NCBI GenBank assembly: GCA_016508695.1
Contig: VNKQ01000016.1
Location: forward strand, 744,001 to 808,000
DNA from: Hyphodiscus hymeniophilus
Lineage: Eukaryota; Ascomycota; Leotiomycetes; Helotiales; Hyphodiscaceae
Length of the DNA stretch: 64,000 nucleotides
Direction of reading: 5' to 3'
Below are positions 10,396-22,030 of the stretch, piece after piece. The position numbers and the translations under genes were made by a program. The notes beneath the pieces are model-generated. The model was given only the letters and a program-made list of their open reading frames with translations, did not search any database and was not told the origin of the DNA. The number at the start of each line of letters is the position of its first letter. Within the stretch, counting starts at the first letter, position 1.

Positions 10396-12195
10396 CTATG
10401 GGATCAGAACCCGATGCAGAATCTTCCCCAATACCCCCCTGACTCTCTCTGGTCTTTCCCCAACACAGGTAAACACCACCGCTGTGCTGGCGGCGAATGC
10501 CATCGTCTCCCGCCACTGATTCTCCCAGAGATAGCGTCTCGGCAGCAACGTAGCCAACGCTCTCGGAGCGACGAATAACCCAATGTCCTGTCTCCTTCCT
10601 TCATTCTCCAGGAGAATGCTCCAACCACAAAGGGCGCAGCCACTTGCTACGCAGATCCCGGAGTCGATTTGCTGGCATGATGAAGGGCTTGTCCCCAAGA
10701 CCTTTGGTCCAATTCGAGAGCGCGCTAGACATATACCATAATAGTAAAGGCTTATGAACGTGCCCAGGAACGCTGATGAGCGGACTGAAGATTTCAGAGC
10801 GTATTGCAATCCCCTTTTCGTCGGACGGCGGAGGGTAAGCACGAGGTTAAGAGGGAGGTATGTTGAGAAAGCCCAAACGAATGATCGGACGAATCGCGAG
10901 GCGGCGTGGTACTCGCAGCTTTTGCCTGTGCCCATGTGCACAATTTCGCAAGGGAATGGAACACTTTTGGCCGGGTTACCCCATACAAGAGGCCAACCAT
11001 AGTCTTTGCACATTCCTTGGAGGATCGGGGCTTGTCCTGTTTCGATACCGTATTGTAGCTCGCCCCAACGGCAGTGTCGTAGGGCGAGCAGGAGACGTTG
11101 GTCAACGGCTGCGGCCGATTTGATCCACTTGTTGTAGGAGCGTGGGAGGCGTTCGGGAGTGTAAATCCAGGCCCACATTATCAAAGCAGAAGATGTGGCG
11201 AAGATGGAAGAGTCTGTCAGCATTGCGATAGCTTTCTCAACCTATGACCTTATTCAGCGTATTTTTCGATGTCTACATTGAAAAACCAACCTTAGTCCAT
11301 TTACCGACTGCTACTCTCCTCGATTTTCTCTGAGACCATAGCTCTCCAATAATTACATCGAAAGCCCTTGTGACAGCGAAAAGCGTGAGATCCATGGTTC
11401 GACCCGCGAACCGCTTTGGTCTGGCTATGAATCCGTTTGAGGTTGTGAATGGGCCTTCTACAAAGGCTGGGCTTGACTTTGATTGTAGCAGCTTCAGACT
11501 GAACCATGCTGCAATGAAAGTGGAAAGCCATCTTGTGAGCCTGCTGACAGTCAGTCAAATCCTTCGAAAGTTTGGCAATTCACAAGCGGGAGAACTGTTA
11601 GCGGAGAAATGAAACATGAGGCTTGGAAGAGAAACTTCAATGACTAGCTCATTAATCAGAGATCTCCATTTACAAATGTCAACCCCTCTCATAAGATAAG
11701 TGGCCGCTTGGCCGTGGCTTTCCATGCATTAAGAGCACAATCGTGAAAGTCACTTGACGAGATGACAGAGACAGCCGGAAGTTAAACTGCCTACCTCAAC
11801 TGCGAAGCTCGCGTTATATTCTTCGTGAGACGCTCAAAAATGTTCCCCAACGGTATCTAGTCAGGTCAGCAAATGTAGTAGACAAGGGGCGGAAGCGCAT
11901 CACGTGCCTCGAGCAAAGTTGAACCCCCCACGAGCGCTGCACAGAAGGTAGGAAATCTTTGCAGCTCCAAACCCCCTTTCAAGATCCGAATCAAGGAAAG
12001 TAGAAAGTAGTCATCTGGCTTTTCGTCGATGTTTCTCCGTCTCCGACTCAAATGTGTCAAAAGCAGCGTCAACAGTCTAGGGGCTGTGCTAGAAGCGTAA
12101 CCCAAAACATAGGCTCGCAGGACGGGACGGAGAAGAGGAGGGAATCTCTGCTCAATGGATATGCTCCGAGGTAGCTGGGGGTTTACAGTCTGCAT
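10396..12195 (-). CDS. TMEM135-like multi-pass membrane protein
   Basis: Four exons: 12195-11908, 11856-11795, 11543-11291 and 11241-10396; 482 aa. The first intron appears to use a GC donor (GAG/GCACGT, with branch gctgac and acceptor ctag). The second is unusually long for this window (251 bp) and could hide a small exon. Conserved-looking blocks are RAYVLGYASSTAPRLLTLLL, FPTFCAALVGGSTLLE-IPLGN, a Trp-rich helix after RLTRWLSTF, SSALIMWAWIYTPERLPRSY, and a Cys/His segment PFPCEIVHMGTGKSCEYH. These match the fungal relatives of TMEM135, a peroxisome/mitochondria-associated membrane protein whose N-terminal region carries a Cys-rich motif. The C-terminal half holds several hydrophobic segments. 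Function is inferred from family only. Confidence 0.75.
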
Positions 12196-13870
12196 GACTA
12201 TAGGGTTATGAAGTTGTGGTCCTGGGAGGATCAGCTACTGATTCCATCCTTCAAACGCAACTTGCAGGTCAGATGACGGACAATGGGGTTTCGAGTCTTA
12301 TCCAAGAGGATTTGAAGATGTTTCCGATCATGCAGCGTGCCAGGGAAGGAGAGGGAGAGGAAGATCCGGATGATTATCGGCACGAAGAACTTTTGACATA
12401 AACATACCTTTAACGACCTGGTGGACCGAGGTGTTGAAATCCTGGCAAGATCCGAATCCACAGACCCGAAACGGAAGCTACCCCGGATTCGAAGGACAAA
12501 AAGCTGGAGAAGTAAGATGACCGCCAATGCAGCAGACGAATAATGCAGAGGCCAAAGTGGTACCTGTCGACTTCGGGGGCAGAAAAAGAGGTGAAGGCCA
12601 AGTTCCCTGGCAGAGTGGCTTCTGGAAAGGGAGAGATTTGAGGTTGGGCAGAGGACGAAGATATCTGTTTGGATATATCAGGTGCTGAGGTGAATTTAGA
12701 CAACCGAGGACTGCACTGAAAAAGAGTCTGCGGCTGTAGGCGTATAGGGGTAAAGTATCTGGGTGCTCGGAGGAGGAAGCGGTCGGCATGTACGTATGTA
12801 TGTACGTATGTATGTATGTATGTGTTGCTTGCTCTGTTTTGCTTTGGTGGCGTTGATTTGAGACTTGATTTTGGGAATGCGAGACGAAAAGAGAGTCCAG
12901 GAGGGGTTGGCCGAGGTATGGAAGAGACTGACTTCTCGAAATGTGTCGTAACACCCCAAGAAAGCGGAATGATTAGGAGACTGACGATCAAGCCAAAGAG
13001 TTGCTCTAGAATGAATGAAAGAACTGCCAATTGAACGAATGTTACAACAAATGATACAAGGTCCAATACATTGTGGAGTTCTTGTGCTCATGAATGGGTG
13101 TGTACCTAGGCAGGGTAGGCAAAGTCTCTGAGAGAGAGACAGGTAAAGAGGTGTGTGTGTACTACAGAGCAGGTCTGTTAGCGACACACCGCCAAGGGAG
13201 GAAAGAGAGGAAGAAAGGCTAAACCTCTTCGGGCCATTGTTCGGCCTCAGGCTCGCTCTGTGCTTGACCCGTCCTCCGGCGTTTTCTCTTGTTTTTTGCA
13301 TGTGAAGGCAGGAAATCCACGCTACGTGCTGTACCTCTACTAAGCTCCAAAACTAAAAGCCATCTTAAGCCTCCACAAGGGGACATCCGTATGCGATATT
13401 CAACCTGTGGAACGTCTCTATCTCTATCTCTCTCTCACTCCCACTCTCACAATCGCCTTTTATACTTCCACTTCCCAATATCTGTTGAGAAACTCTATTC
13501 TGTCCTACTACCTCCTCTCACCCATCCGCAACGCCCCTCCTGCCCGCATCTCTCGACGATACCCCATACCACCCGACTCAACTCGCCAAATCAAGCTACA
13601 AGCTCCTCCCCAACAGCCCTCACCACTCTTCAACCCTCGAGATAGACACGCTCGTACATCGGAGTCGCAGTCTCATATGCCCTGGTTATCGCAAAGCTTG
13701 TTATACTTCCTACCCGTCCACAGCTGGGCCGAACTCACGTCAGATAGAGGAGATTACGAACGAGATGAGAAACCGGAGCACACTGCTCTGTTGGTGATCT
13801 AAAACAGACATCGACATATAGATCCGGCGCTCCGTTGCATCGTTTCCTACATCCCAGGTCTACGGCACTC
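12196..13870. other. Intergenic 1.7 kb between divergent genes
   Basis: This holds the promoter of the TMEM135-like gene (-) and the promoter plus long leader of the bHLH gene (+). Minus-strand frames at 12410-13301 run through the TACGTATG repeat and translate to low-complexity sequence, so I do not call them genes. The bHLH leader from about 13400 is pyrimidine-rich (CTCTAT/CTCTCT/ACTCCC), as is common near fungal transcription starts. Confidence 0.5.
12788..12823. repeat. (TACGTATG/TATG)n microsatellite
   Basis: Alternating tacg and tatg units over about 36 bp are read directly. The unit alternation suggests an imperfect TATG tract. Confidence 0.8.
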
Positions 13871-15287
13871 ATGCTCGCAGTTCAGCGTCCTAGTATGGGT
13901 TCGTCGAAACCACCGAATCCTGAAATGCCGTTTGGCTGTATGTCACGCCCAACATCTCTGCGATCTATGGAGCTAATATACTATAGATTCGTTCGATGAC
14001 AATACTATGTTCCCTTTCCCCTCTCCTACCGCACCTGCTCCTGGCCCTTCTCTACTTGATGATAATGAATCAAAATTCCTCGATAGCTTTTTCGATGGGG
14101 TATCGGGGGACAATTTCAACTATGATTTCTTCTCGAATGCGCCAGATGGGTCAGAACTTGGACTTGGATGGGAGGAGTTGCCGCCGGCATTTATGGGCAC
14201 CACCTCTTCCTTTGGCCAACAGCCCCGGATCGCATCGAATGGGTTGGCAGATTCAAATTTCAACGGTATACCTTCGCATATGAGCAGTGCCGGGCCATTA
14301 ATACCGCCATCGACATCCGCAGATGTACTCGCAGCAGCGACGTTATTACAAAATGGGTCTACTGGACGCTCTCACAGCATTGGCAATGAGGCTCTATTCA
14401 GAGGTCAAAACCAACTACACTCTACAAATGGACAAATGAGGGCGCAGTCCATGTCACAATACGTCCCAGCTCGGTCCAATACGATGCAGGAACGAGCTCC
14501 GACCGACGAGTTTATGCGGGATACATTTTACACCGACATGATGTTCGGAAGCCAGACTGCACCAGGACGTCCAAGACTAGGTAGCTCGAAAGCTGACATC
14601 CGGTGGGGATCCGATTCAGGATTTGGAGCTCCTCAAGGATTCATCCCACCACCGAACCAAGAGAAAGTTTCCGCAGTAGAGCGATACCACATGAAAGCTG
14701 TAGAGGGAGCGTTCCTCGAGACCAGCCTTCGTCAAATAGATAGTGCCGAGACCACTCAACCCTCGAGTCCGGTTCTTACACACTCCATCACACCACAGTC
14801 GGCACCCAAATCTATCAGTCGGGCAAAGGAAGATGATGATCAGGACTCGAGGCAGAGGAAACGGAGGAAGAGCAAACACCAGGATGAGGAAGATGACGAC
14901 GAATCCCCTGCTTCGGCGACGAATAGAGCAGGTAGTAAAAGACGGAAACCCAGCAAGAAAGCAACATCAAGCGACTCCCCAACGCCTTCCTCTGAGCAAA
15001 GCCATAGGAGGCGCAAGTCAACAGCCGCAGCCAACGCGGCTGCTAAGTCGGCTCGGGAAAATCTGACAGAAGATCAGAAGAGGGAGAACCATATCAAGAG
15101 CGAGCAGAAACGACGAACGCTGATCCGAGAAGGGTTTGAGGATCTCGGCGAGCTAGTACCAGGGCTGCGAGGTGGGGGTTTCAGCAAGAGCGCTGTGCTA
15201 ATCATGTCTGCGGACTGGCTAGAAGACTTGATACAGGGGAACCAAATTCTAAGGAGGCAGCTGGATACACTTCAGGGGCGTGGTTAA
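13871..15287 (+). CDS. Basic helix-loop-helix transcription factor
   Basis: Exons 13871-13937 and 13987-15287 (49-bp intron); 455 aa. The join reads MPFGYSFDDNTMFPF. Met at 13895 is an alternative start in the same frame. Residues 1-250 are acidic and Asp/Phe/Ser/Gly-rich, plausibly an activation region (LLDDNESKFLDSFFDG). An Arg/Lys-rich segment follows (RQRKRRKSKHQ, SKRRKPSKK, HRRRKS) and should give nuclear import. The bHLH is C-terminal: ENHIKSEQKRRTLIREGFE contains the His-Glu-Arg triad used for E-box (CANNTG) contact. The loop is GLRGGGFSKS and helix 2 is AVLIMSADWLEDLIQGNQIL. The form resembles fungal Ino4/MLX-like bHLH proteins, but I cannot name the orthologue. Confidence 0.85.
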
Positions 15288-16279
15288 ATACCCAAAATGG
15301 ATCTGGATCTGGATATGGCGAATTGGGCATGGGTCGGCTGGGTTGAAATCTGGCGGGGTGTTTGGGAGAAGTCTTAATGATACACAGGATCTTTATCGGA
15401 TCCTTGGATGGATGTGGTGGGCCTTCTATGTAGGGAATACGCTCGGTGAGCAGGAGGGATCACTCAGGGGCTTAACGATAAGTGCATAGCCAGATGCACA
15501 AAAAATAGCAAAAAACGATTGCAGGATTCCACATCATGTCTCTCCCTATCTCAAGAAAACCCCCTTCCACACCAGCAAAGGACAGATCCTAAAGGCCTCC
15601 TACGATTTACTACCCTGACCGTCAGTCGCCCCTCTGACCTCTTGCTCCTCTAGTCATAGCGTGATCCTAGCGACGATTCCTCCCGCTTACTCTTCCACCT
15701 ACACTTCGCTTCCTACAGTAAGGTACAGTACGTACCTTCCTAAACATCACCTCGCTACGGCCGCTGCGCTGCGATGCGATGCGACGTCCCCTGAGGAAGG
15801 GTGTCCCGATGCGGAAGCTCCAGGATTCGATCCCGCCCCCACGCCGGCACTGAGACGGTCGATCCCCTGGAATATTAGCTTTTGGAAGACGGGAATGGAA
15901 GCTCGAGGGATGTGCGTCGTGCCGCTTCGAGATATTGCCTGATTGGTGGCGGTAGACGCATACGGAGGTACGTTAGGAATAGTCCTTTTCGGTTGGGTGG
16001 GTTCAATTTGACGATCGAGATAAAAAGCGCGGACTCGAGACGGGACGGAGGGTTGATGGTTTAGGTTCTACAGCAAGGGCTAGATATTGTATTGTACGTC
16101 AGTTCCGGTCACTTCTAAAGTGTGCTTGTGTTAAGTTATGTTGTCTACATAGCTCCCAGCGATTTGAATCTATCGAGCAAGAATATCCGCAAGCAATCCA
16201 TGATGTGATGTACCATCCCCAGCTTCCAGTAGCAGATCAATCTTCCCAAGTCGCATCCCTGAATGAACAGGTCGACACT
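15288..16279. other. Intergenic 1 kb between convergent genes
   Basis: 3' flanks of the bHLH gene (+) and SPO22 (-). A GC-rich stretch near 15770-15850 contains a B-box-like gattcgatccc but no A box or acceptor stem, so no tRNA is called. No coding segment is seen. Confidence 0.5.
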
Positions 16280-19200
16280 TCAATCACTATCAAAATTCAA
16301 TCCTGCCCATTTACTCTGCAACAGCCTCTCCAACGCCCCACCATCTGGTATACAATGCGCGATATTCAGTGCCTGACCGGCCCAATCTTTGCAACCCTCG
16401 TCATTCTTGGCGAGGTATAGATCGACTGAGTGGTTGAAAGCGCGGGTTGCGACCCATTCGAGTTCTGCTGTCGGATACGGTTGCTCAGTCTACTCCTTGT
16501 ATTAGTAAACATAAACCGTACTGGATGGGAGAAGAGGAGATAGTTACCTCAGATGCCTCTTCAGCCAGGTTGGAGATCTGGGCGAGTAGTTGCGCTGCTG
16601 TATCGGGACTGTCAGAAAGAGCGACCTGAAAGAGACAGCGCATGTATTTTGCCAACTTAATACTGTCGAGAGAGTCGAGGCCCCAAGCTTCGTTGACGAT
16701 TTTCTTCAGTGTCGTGATCAAAACTAGAGAAGAATAAGTTGATACAGCACGTAAGGATTGGGCAAGATTTTCGGGTAAATTCTTACCTTCTGTAGGAGGC
16801 TGTGAACAGAGAATACAGTCCGCCATCAGCTCGTAAACACGCATTTCTTTGCAGATTTCAGCCTTGAGAATTGTTTCTCCGAGGTCATCCCAGGCTTTCA
16901 ATCGACAAGCAGCTTCAAAGTCAAACGCAATCAGGATCGAAAGCTTTTGCAAAAGATCTTGAGCCGGTCCGTCTTCCAGCTTCTCCAGTTGGTTCTGCAA
17001 CAGACTATCGAAACTAGCGACATGTTTTCGGAGATTGAGGTAATCTTGCAGAGATGTCTCGACATGGTCGCCTCCACGAGCTAGGGCAATGAGAGCAGTA
17101 GCTGCACAGAACTCGCAGAACATCTTTCGGAGTGATAGATCATCTGTTACGTGCTGGCTGATATCTGCTGGGTATTGGTCGATGAATACAATGCAGCATT
17201 GTAACATTCGTAGGGACTGACGAGGAGTCCAGCTGTTTAGGTGCTCGATCGAGAGGTTGTACGAGTGCTTAGAGAACCAGTCCAGTTCATCTGTTGTCCA
17301 CACTAATTTCGATTGAGCTGCTCGAGGGGCTTTGTGCATTGAGGTTGCAGCTTATGAGGAGTCAGCTGTGTGTCCATGTGGAAAGTATCAGAATGAGATC
17401 ATTACCTCCCTCGTAGAGTTTGCAAAGCTTCTCTACTGTGTCGTTGGCTACAAGTGAGCTCTCATCATTTTTCGAGCTATTCATCATTGTCGCCGTTAGC
17501 ACTATCGTAAGACGTAGCAACGAGGGCAGGTGGATATTGCTCGCGGCTCCGTATCCAAATTTCTCGAGAACAAGCTGAAGAGCGGCCAGTGTTTGAGACT
17601 TGTCACCAATCTGCTGTGTATCCAATACACAGGCGTAGAGCAGTGTCGGATCCTCGGATGGAGATGAACTTATGACTTGAAGGCATTCGGCAGCGAGTTC
17701 GGGGTCCTCACATCTTATGGCGATCTTGTACATCAAGAATCTCGTCATCGGGTCGTTCTTAGCGGCTTCTGACATTGATCCATATGTGTCTCTTGCGCTG
17801 CCAAATTCCTGCCTTGCCAGAGCACATAGAAGGACCTTCCTTTGAAGGCGCATAAGTAAATGAGTCCACAGATATACGTGTTGTCTTACCTCGATATTCG
17901 AGCTATGTTGAGCTCTCCTGACTTCTCGAATATTGGGTGCAACGCCAGGTGGCACCATTTCTCCGCGATTTCATGCTGGCCTTGTGTATAATTTGATTCG
18001 ATTCGCTTCCATATTAGCTAGTTGTCATCAGCATTTATCAGAAGTAGGGACTGAAAAATCTACCGTATGTGCTGCAAGTGTCGCTGCCGAGCTGACGGGC
18101 TGTTTGATGTTTGACACGATGAAGGACAAGAGCTCATCCAACACAATCAGCGCATCAGCGTTGTCACTTTGGCTAATCGTCATATATAATCTTGTAATGA
18201 TGATTTTCTCGATCCATTCCTCCTTGTCTTCAGGCAACACGCGGAGCCTCAAAAACTCATCTAGAGCTTTACATGCCAAATTTGGACTTTGATCGTTGAG
18301 TTTTCGGATATGGAATAGAATAAGTTTAATATTTTCGGTATTAAGATTTGCGGAACGAATCATCCTCTTCAGAATGTCGGCGTATGAGTTGCTCTCGAAA
18401 GTCTCGTTGGTGGGTGAGGAAAGGAGTTCGAGTTTGAGTAGTAGCACAACGAGCTTGTCTCCAACCTCGCTTTCGAGAAGCTCTACCAGATTTCGCGCTT
18501 TATCCGCCGAGGCCTGGTTTTGTGTTCCCAATAAAGCCTTGATAAATGACTCCACGATAGACATTTTGAGCTCGCTGGCGTCCATGCTAAGCCTGTCTAA
18601 TTCCTGGCCATTGAGGATCTCCAGTGCTCTTTCTAGCCATTTTGCAGCCATTTTGTACTGCTTTTTGTGTAACAGAGAGTTTCCCATCTCGTAGAGAACA
18701 TCTGCGAGGCTCTCAGCTGTGGTTGAGTCGAAAATCTGAGGGACGGATGTGCATTTGTTGAACATGTGTTCGGCCATGTCCATTTGATCTTGATGCCACG
18801 CCTGCCGAATAAATTAGATTTTGCTAATATCCCATTCTCCATGATTTTTACCAACGCAGTCCTGAGGACATAGTACTCAGCAACAAGTCGTTGGTCGACC
18901 TCCCTGTCGTCAACAATCGAGTCTTCGCTTGGAGTTGCTAGCTTGAGCTCATATGCGCCGAGTTTCTCGAGCACCTTCAGTGCAAGATCGAATCGTTTCA
19001 CTGCTGATAAGAGGTTAGCAGAGCGGACCATCTTATTATAGCGACTCACCCAGGCAGTTCTCTGTAGCCTTGATACCAATCTTCATTAATCGTCTTGTGT
19101 TTGGACTTGTATTTTTGCTATCATCCAAAGCGCCATCGAGGAGTTGGAAAGCAAAGACGCGGGCAAAGAGAAGTATGCTTGGTACGTCGTTCGGGTTGCC

Positions 19201-19516
19201 AGACTCGTAGTTTCGACGTAGTCGCGTGCAGACGTTCCACAACGACGTGCCGACTCCATCGATTCCTTCAATCTTGGATGCCGTAGACGTGCTCAAGTTG
19301 TTTGGGAACTCTGAAACATGCGTCTGAAGTTTGTTGAAGAGTACGTTGTCGGATGTGAAGGATATGGAGGAATCTAGCTGTGCTTCAAGGTCGGCCGCAA
19401 AAGCTGTTGATCAAGTATAAGTTAGGTAAGGATACTTTGAAGGAAGTGAGGAACTTGCAGAGAATCGTTCTCATCCGTCTCTCTTTATCTGAGCGAGGAG
19501 GCTTCGCAGGCGCCAT
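16280..19516 (-). CDS. SPO22: Meiosis protein SPO22/ZIP4-like
   Basis: Eight exons: 19516-19459, 19403-19050, 19003-18852, 18801-18064, 18017-17890, 17839-17406, 17350-16548 and 16489-16280; 958 aa. The first intron is best explained by a GC donor (T/GCAAGT, acceptor atcaacag), which alone joins RMRTILS to FAADLEAQL in frame; the others are GT-AG, 46-58 bp. The protein is almost all alpha-helical with TPR-like spacing (KRFDLALKVLEKLGAYEL, LADVLYEMGNSLLHKKQY, KMAAKWLERALEILNGQ). It ends in the family-like PTAELEWVATRAFNHSVDLY and ALNIAHCIPDGGALERLLQ. Spo22/Zip4 is a scaffold of the synapsis/crossover (ZMM) machinery in meiotic prophase, so expression is probably meiosis-limited. Confidence 0.88.
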
Positions 19517-20172
19517 GTTGATGGTGTTGCGAGAGGAAAGCTTAGGGGTCGTGATCATGCGGCAGACTTCGCTTTACAAATTCTGACCCTCGCGAGCAGC
19601 GGAAGGATACATGAGAGACTCCTAAGGATTGACCCAATGGATGTGCCTCTGCATTCACGATGGGGCCTTCAGCAGTCTCCAAATACCTTGGGTTTTGGCA
19701 AACAAGTCCGTGCTTGCAAATCTTGCCAAAGATTTTACTTGGCCTCGAGTCAAAGTAAGATCTACGGTTTAGATTAATATACTGTCCTTCCCAATTTACA
19801 ATCGAGACTTGAATAAAATCTTTCAGTGTTGCTGAGCACATCTGGGAAATCCGTGCTTTGATTCTGAAGGCTACCGCTGCTTGCTGGCGCAATCATCCGA
19901 CCATAGTCACTCCACCTAGTTGAAGACAGAAAGTAAAAGCGTGCACTCAATTACTGACTTTAATTGAGTGACTGTTGTCTGCCATTTCTCGCTTGAAGCT
20001 TCTGATTTCGACAAGAAAGGTACAGAAGAGCATTTACTTCATCCACACCTAGTTGGTGTACCTAGCGACCTTTGAAGCTCCATTACCAATACGCCCATTC
20101 GCCAATTCCACCCCAGCAAGTGTTTATGTACTTGTACCCAATTCTCCTTGCATAATTACAATGCACGCCAGT
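19517..20172. other. Intergenic 656 bp with a perfect inverted repeat
   Basis: Promoter side of SPO22 (-) and 3' side of the AcuM-like gene (-). No coding segment is seen. A 10-bp inverted repeat lies at 19944-19970. Confidence 0.5.
19944..19970. repeat. Perfect 10-bp inverted repeat with 7-bp spacer
   Basis: The arms cactcaatta (19944-19953) and taattgagtg (19961-19970) are exact reverse complements. The repeat lies between the SPO22 start and the end of the AcuM-like gene, so it could be a terminator-like hairpin, a dimeric protein site, or chance. Confidence 0.7.
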
Positions 20173-22030
20173 TCATCTTTTAAACGGATCTTGGGGCAAG
20201 AAATTCCCCACGATAAGAGAGGGGCTACCCTTTCGTCAGTCTGAAACTTGCATGAGAAATTAAGGAACTCACATCTTGTGATCATCCCTCCTGATTGTGA
20301 ACGAGAAGCAGCATTTGATCGTCGGATCCTTCGATTGGTCATCTGGGTTCTTCAAAGAACAACTCGTTAAGAGCGCTTTCTGATTCTGATCGAAAGCTAT
20401 AGCTCCAAACTTTTCCCAGTAATTGACCAGTGATTCCTCATGAAGAATCTCGTGAAGCGCGATTTTGCCCTGTAATATGCCTGTCAGAATTATCTCGCGC
20501 GGCTTGGCAGGAATCCTATACATCTCTCAACTTTTCAATAGGAACATGTATCAATTCCGCCATCTCTTTGTTGCCTCGGAAAATCTCGCCAGTTCTTCTC
20601 CAGCAGCAAGCAGGTATCGCCATACTTGCAAATACACGATCGTATTCCATGAGACTACGCTCGAACCACATCTCCACATATATGAGCTCAATATCTGTCA
20701 AAGCTTGTACCTTCTCTCTGAACTTTGGCCTGAATCTATCGAGCTGTCGAAGTATTTTTTGCTTCTGAGCTGCATGCAGATGACCATCCATATATGCCGA
20801 CAGACGTGCGTAACCTTTTACATAGTTAAATGGCTTTAGCATACCAGCGTCATATTTGGCTCGCAATAGTCGTTGCATTCTCTCTTCAGGGGCATCATTC
20901 CCTGTCGGATCTGCCGCTTGAAGATAGTATTCGCGTGCCTTATCAGTTGGAATGACACTGGCAGGCCGCGAGATCGCATTACCCAAAGAGTTCCCAGGAA
21001 GATTTAAGGCTGCCGGTTGCGAAGTTGGTGGAAGGGACACATTGCTAAGACCTCCAGGCAACATTGCACCGGATTGATCTGTATAGAAATTCGAGGTATC
21101 TTCAGGAAGCAATGCGCCGTCGTCGAGCAAGCTGTTGTTGAGGAAGTCGTTCAAGAGATTGTACTCGTTTGTTACTTCAGGAGCGTTGAACATGTACGAA
21201 GGGTGGTAGTTATGCATATCTTGAAACTGATTCTGTGAACCCAGCCAGTCGTTGGAGTACCCAATAACTTTCACCTTGTCAGTTCGCCTTCTACAAAAGC
21301 TGGGCAATCAGGAGCTTACATTGATTACTATTGCTATTAAGTGCATTTGCCCGGAGACCTGAGACAGGAGAGGGTTGAACAAGTTGTAAAGATCCGCCTT
21401 GCGAGAGTGCTGTAGCATCCAGCCCCAATCCGTTATCTTGCGATTGTTGTTCTTGAGACTGCTCGAATGAATTGCTCATGCCACTGTCGGTATTTGTCTG
21501 GAGTTGATCTGGTGGCGATCCATCCTCGGCCGCAGAATTGCTATGCAGGCTCTTCGATTTCTTCGTGGCCGACTCCGGTTCGCGAGGCTCATCGTGGCAA
21601 AGGTGCCCAATATTCCTTTTAATACATCTTGCACACGGGCGCTCCTGGTCAACTTTAGCCTTGTGTACCACAGTGGATGCATTCATCAGAGAGGCGGTCG
21701 TACCAAATCGCATGTCATATGCTGGCAGAGTACCAGATCGAATTAGCTTATGCCAAACATTGCGCATACGCGCATTTATCAAGGCTGTCCCTTGTAATCC
21801 GACCCAATGAAGCACTTACAGATCGCCGACAATATACACAAGCTGCAGGAACACGTTCCATGATCAGCAGATGTCTCCTAGAGCGGACTCGAAACTGTTG
21901 GCTTGTTCTGCGTACCATGATTGACCTTTTTTCGCTTCTTTGAGGTAGGGCTCTTACTTGCCCCAGACGCACCTGGGGACGTCTGAGGCTTGTTTTCCTG
22001 GCCATTGGTTCCTCCATTCTGATGATCCAT
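20173..22030 (-). CDS. acuM: AcuM/Rds2-type Zn(II)2Cys6 regulator of gluconeogenesis
   Basis: Seven exons: 22030-21916, 21842-21820 (23 nt), 21721-21704 (18 nt), 21644-21320, 21267-20522, 20469-20273 and 20224-20173; 491 aa. The zinc cluster is assembled from four exons: HACVYCRRS / HMTCDL / ERPCARCIKRNIGHLC, which matches C-x2-C-x6-C-x5-C-x2-C-x8-C exactly. A basic stretch KKRKKVNH precedes it. The middle is Gln/Ser/Asn-rich. The C-terminal half (GKIALHEILHEESLVNYWEK to FTIRRDDHK) is a PAS-like fold ending IPSLIVGNFLPQDPFKR. This arrangement is that of the Ert1/AcuK and Rds2/AcuM pair, which activate gluconeogenic genes on non-fermentable carbon; the linker after the cluster fits AcuM/Rds2 better. 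Both the last intron and the FIGYSNDWL join were set by frame and conservation. Confidence 0.85.

Noticed and set aside
12410..13301. Long minus-strand frames between the TMEM135-like and bHLH genes
   Set aside because: They run through a TACGTATG microsatellite (giving Tyr-Ile-His-Thr repeats) and have no conserved domain.
15770..15850. B-box-like gattcgatccc suggesting a tRNA
   Set aside because: No A box, anticodon stem or acceptor stem could be paired around it.
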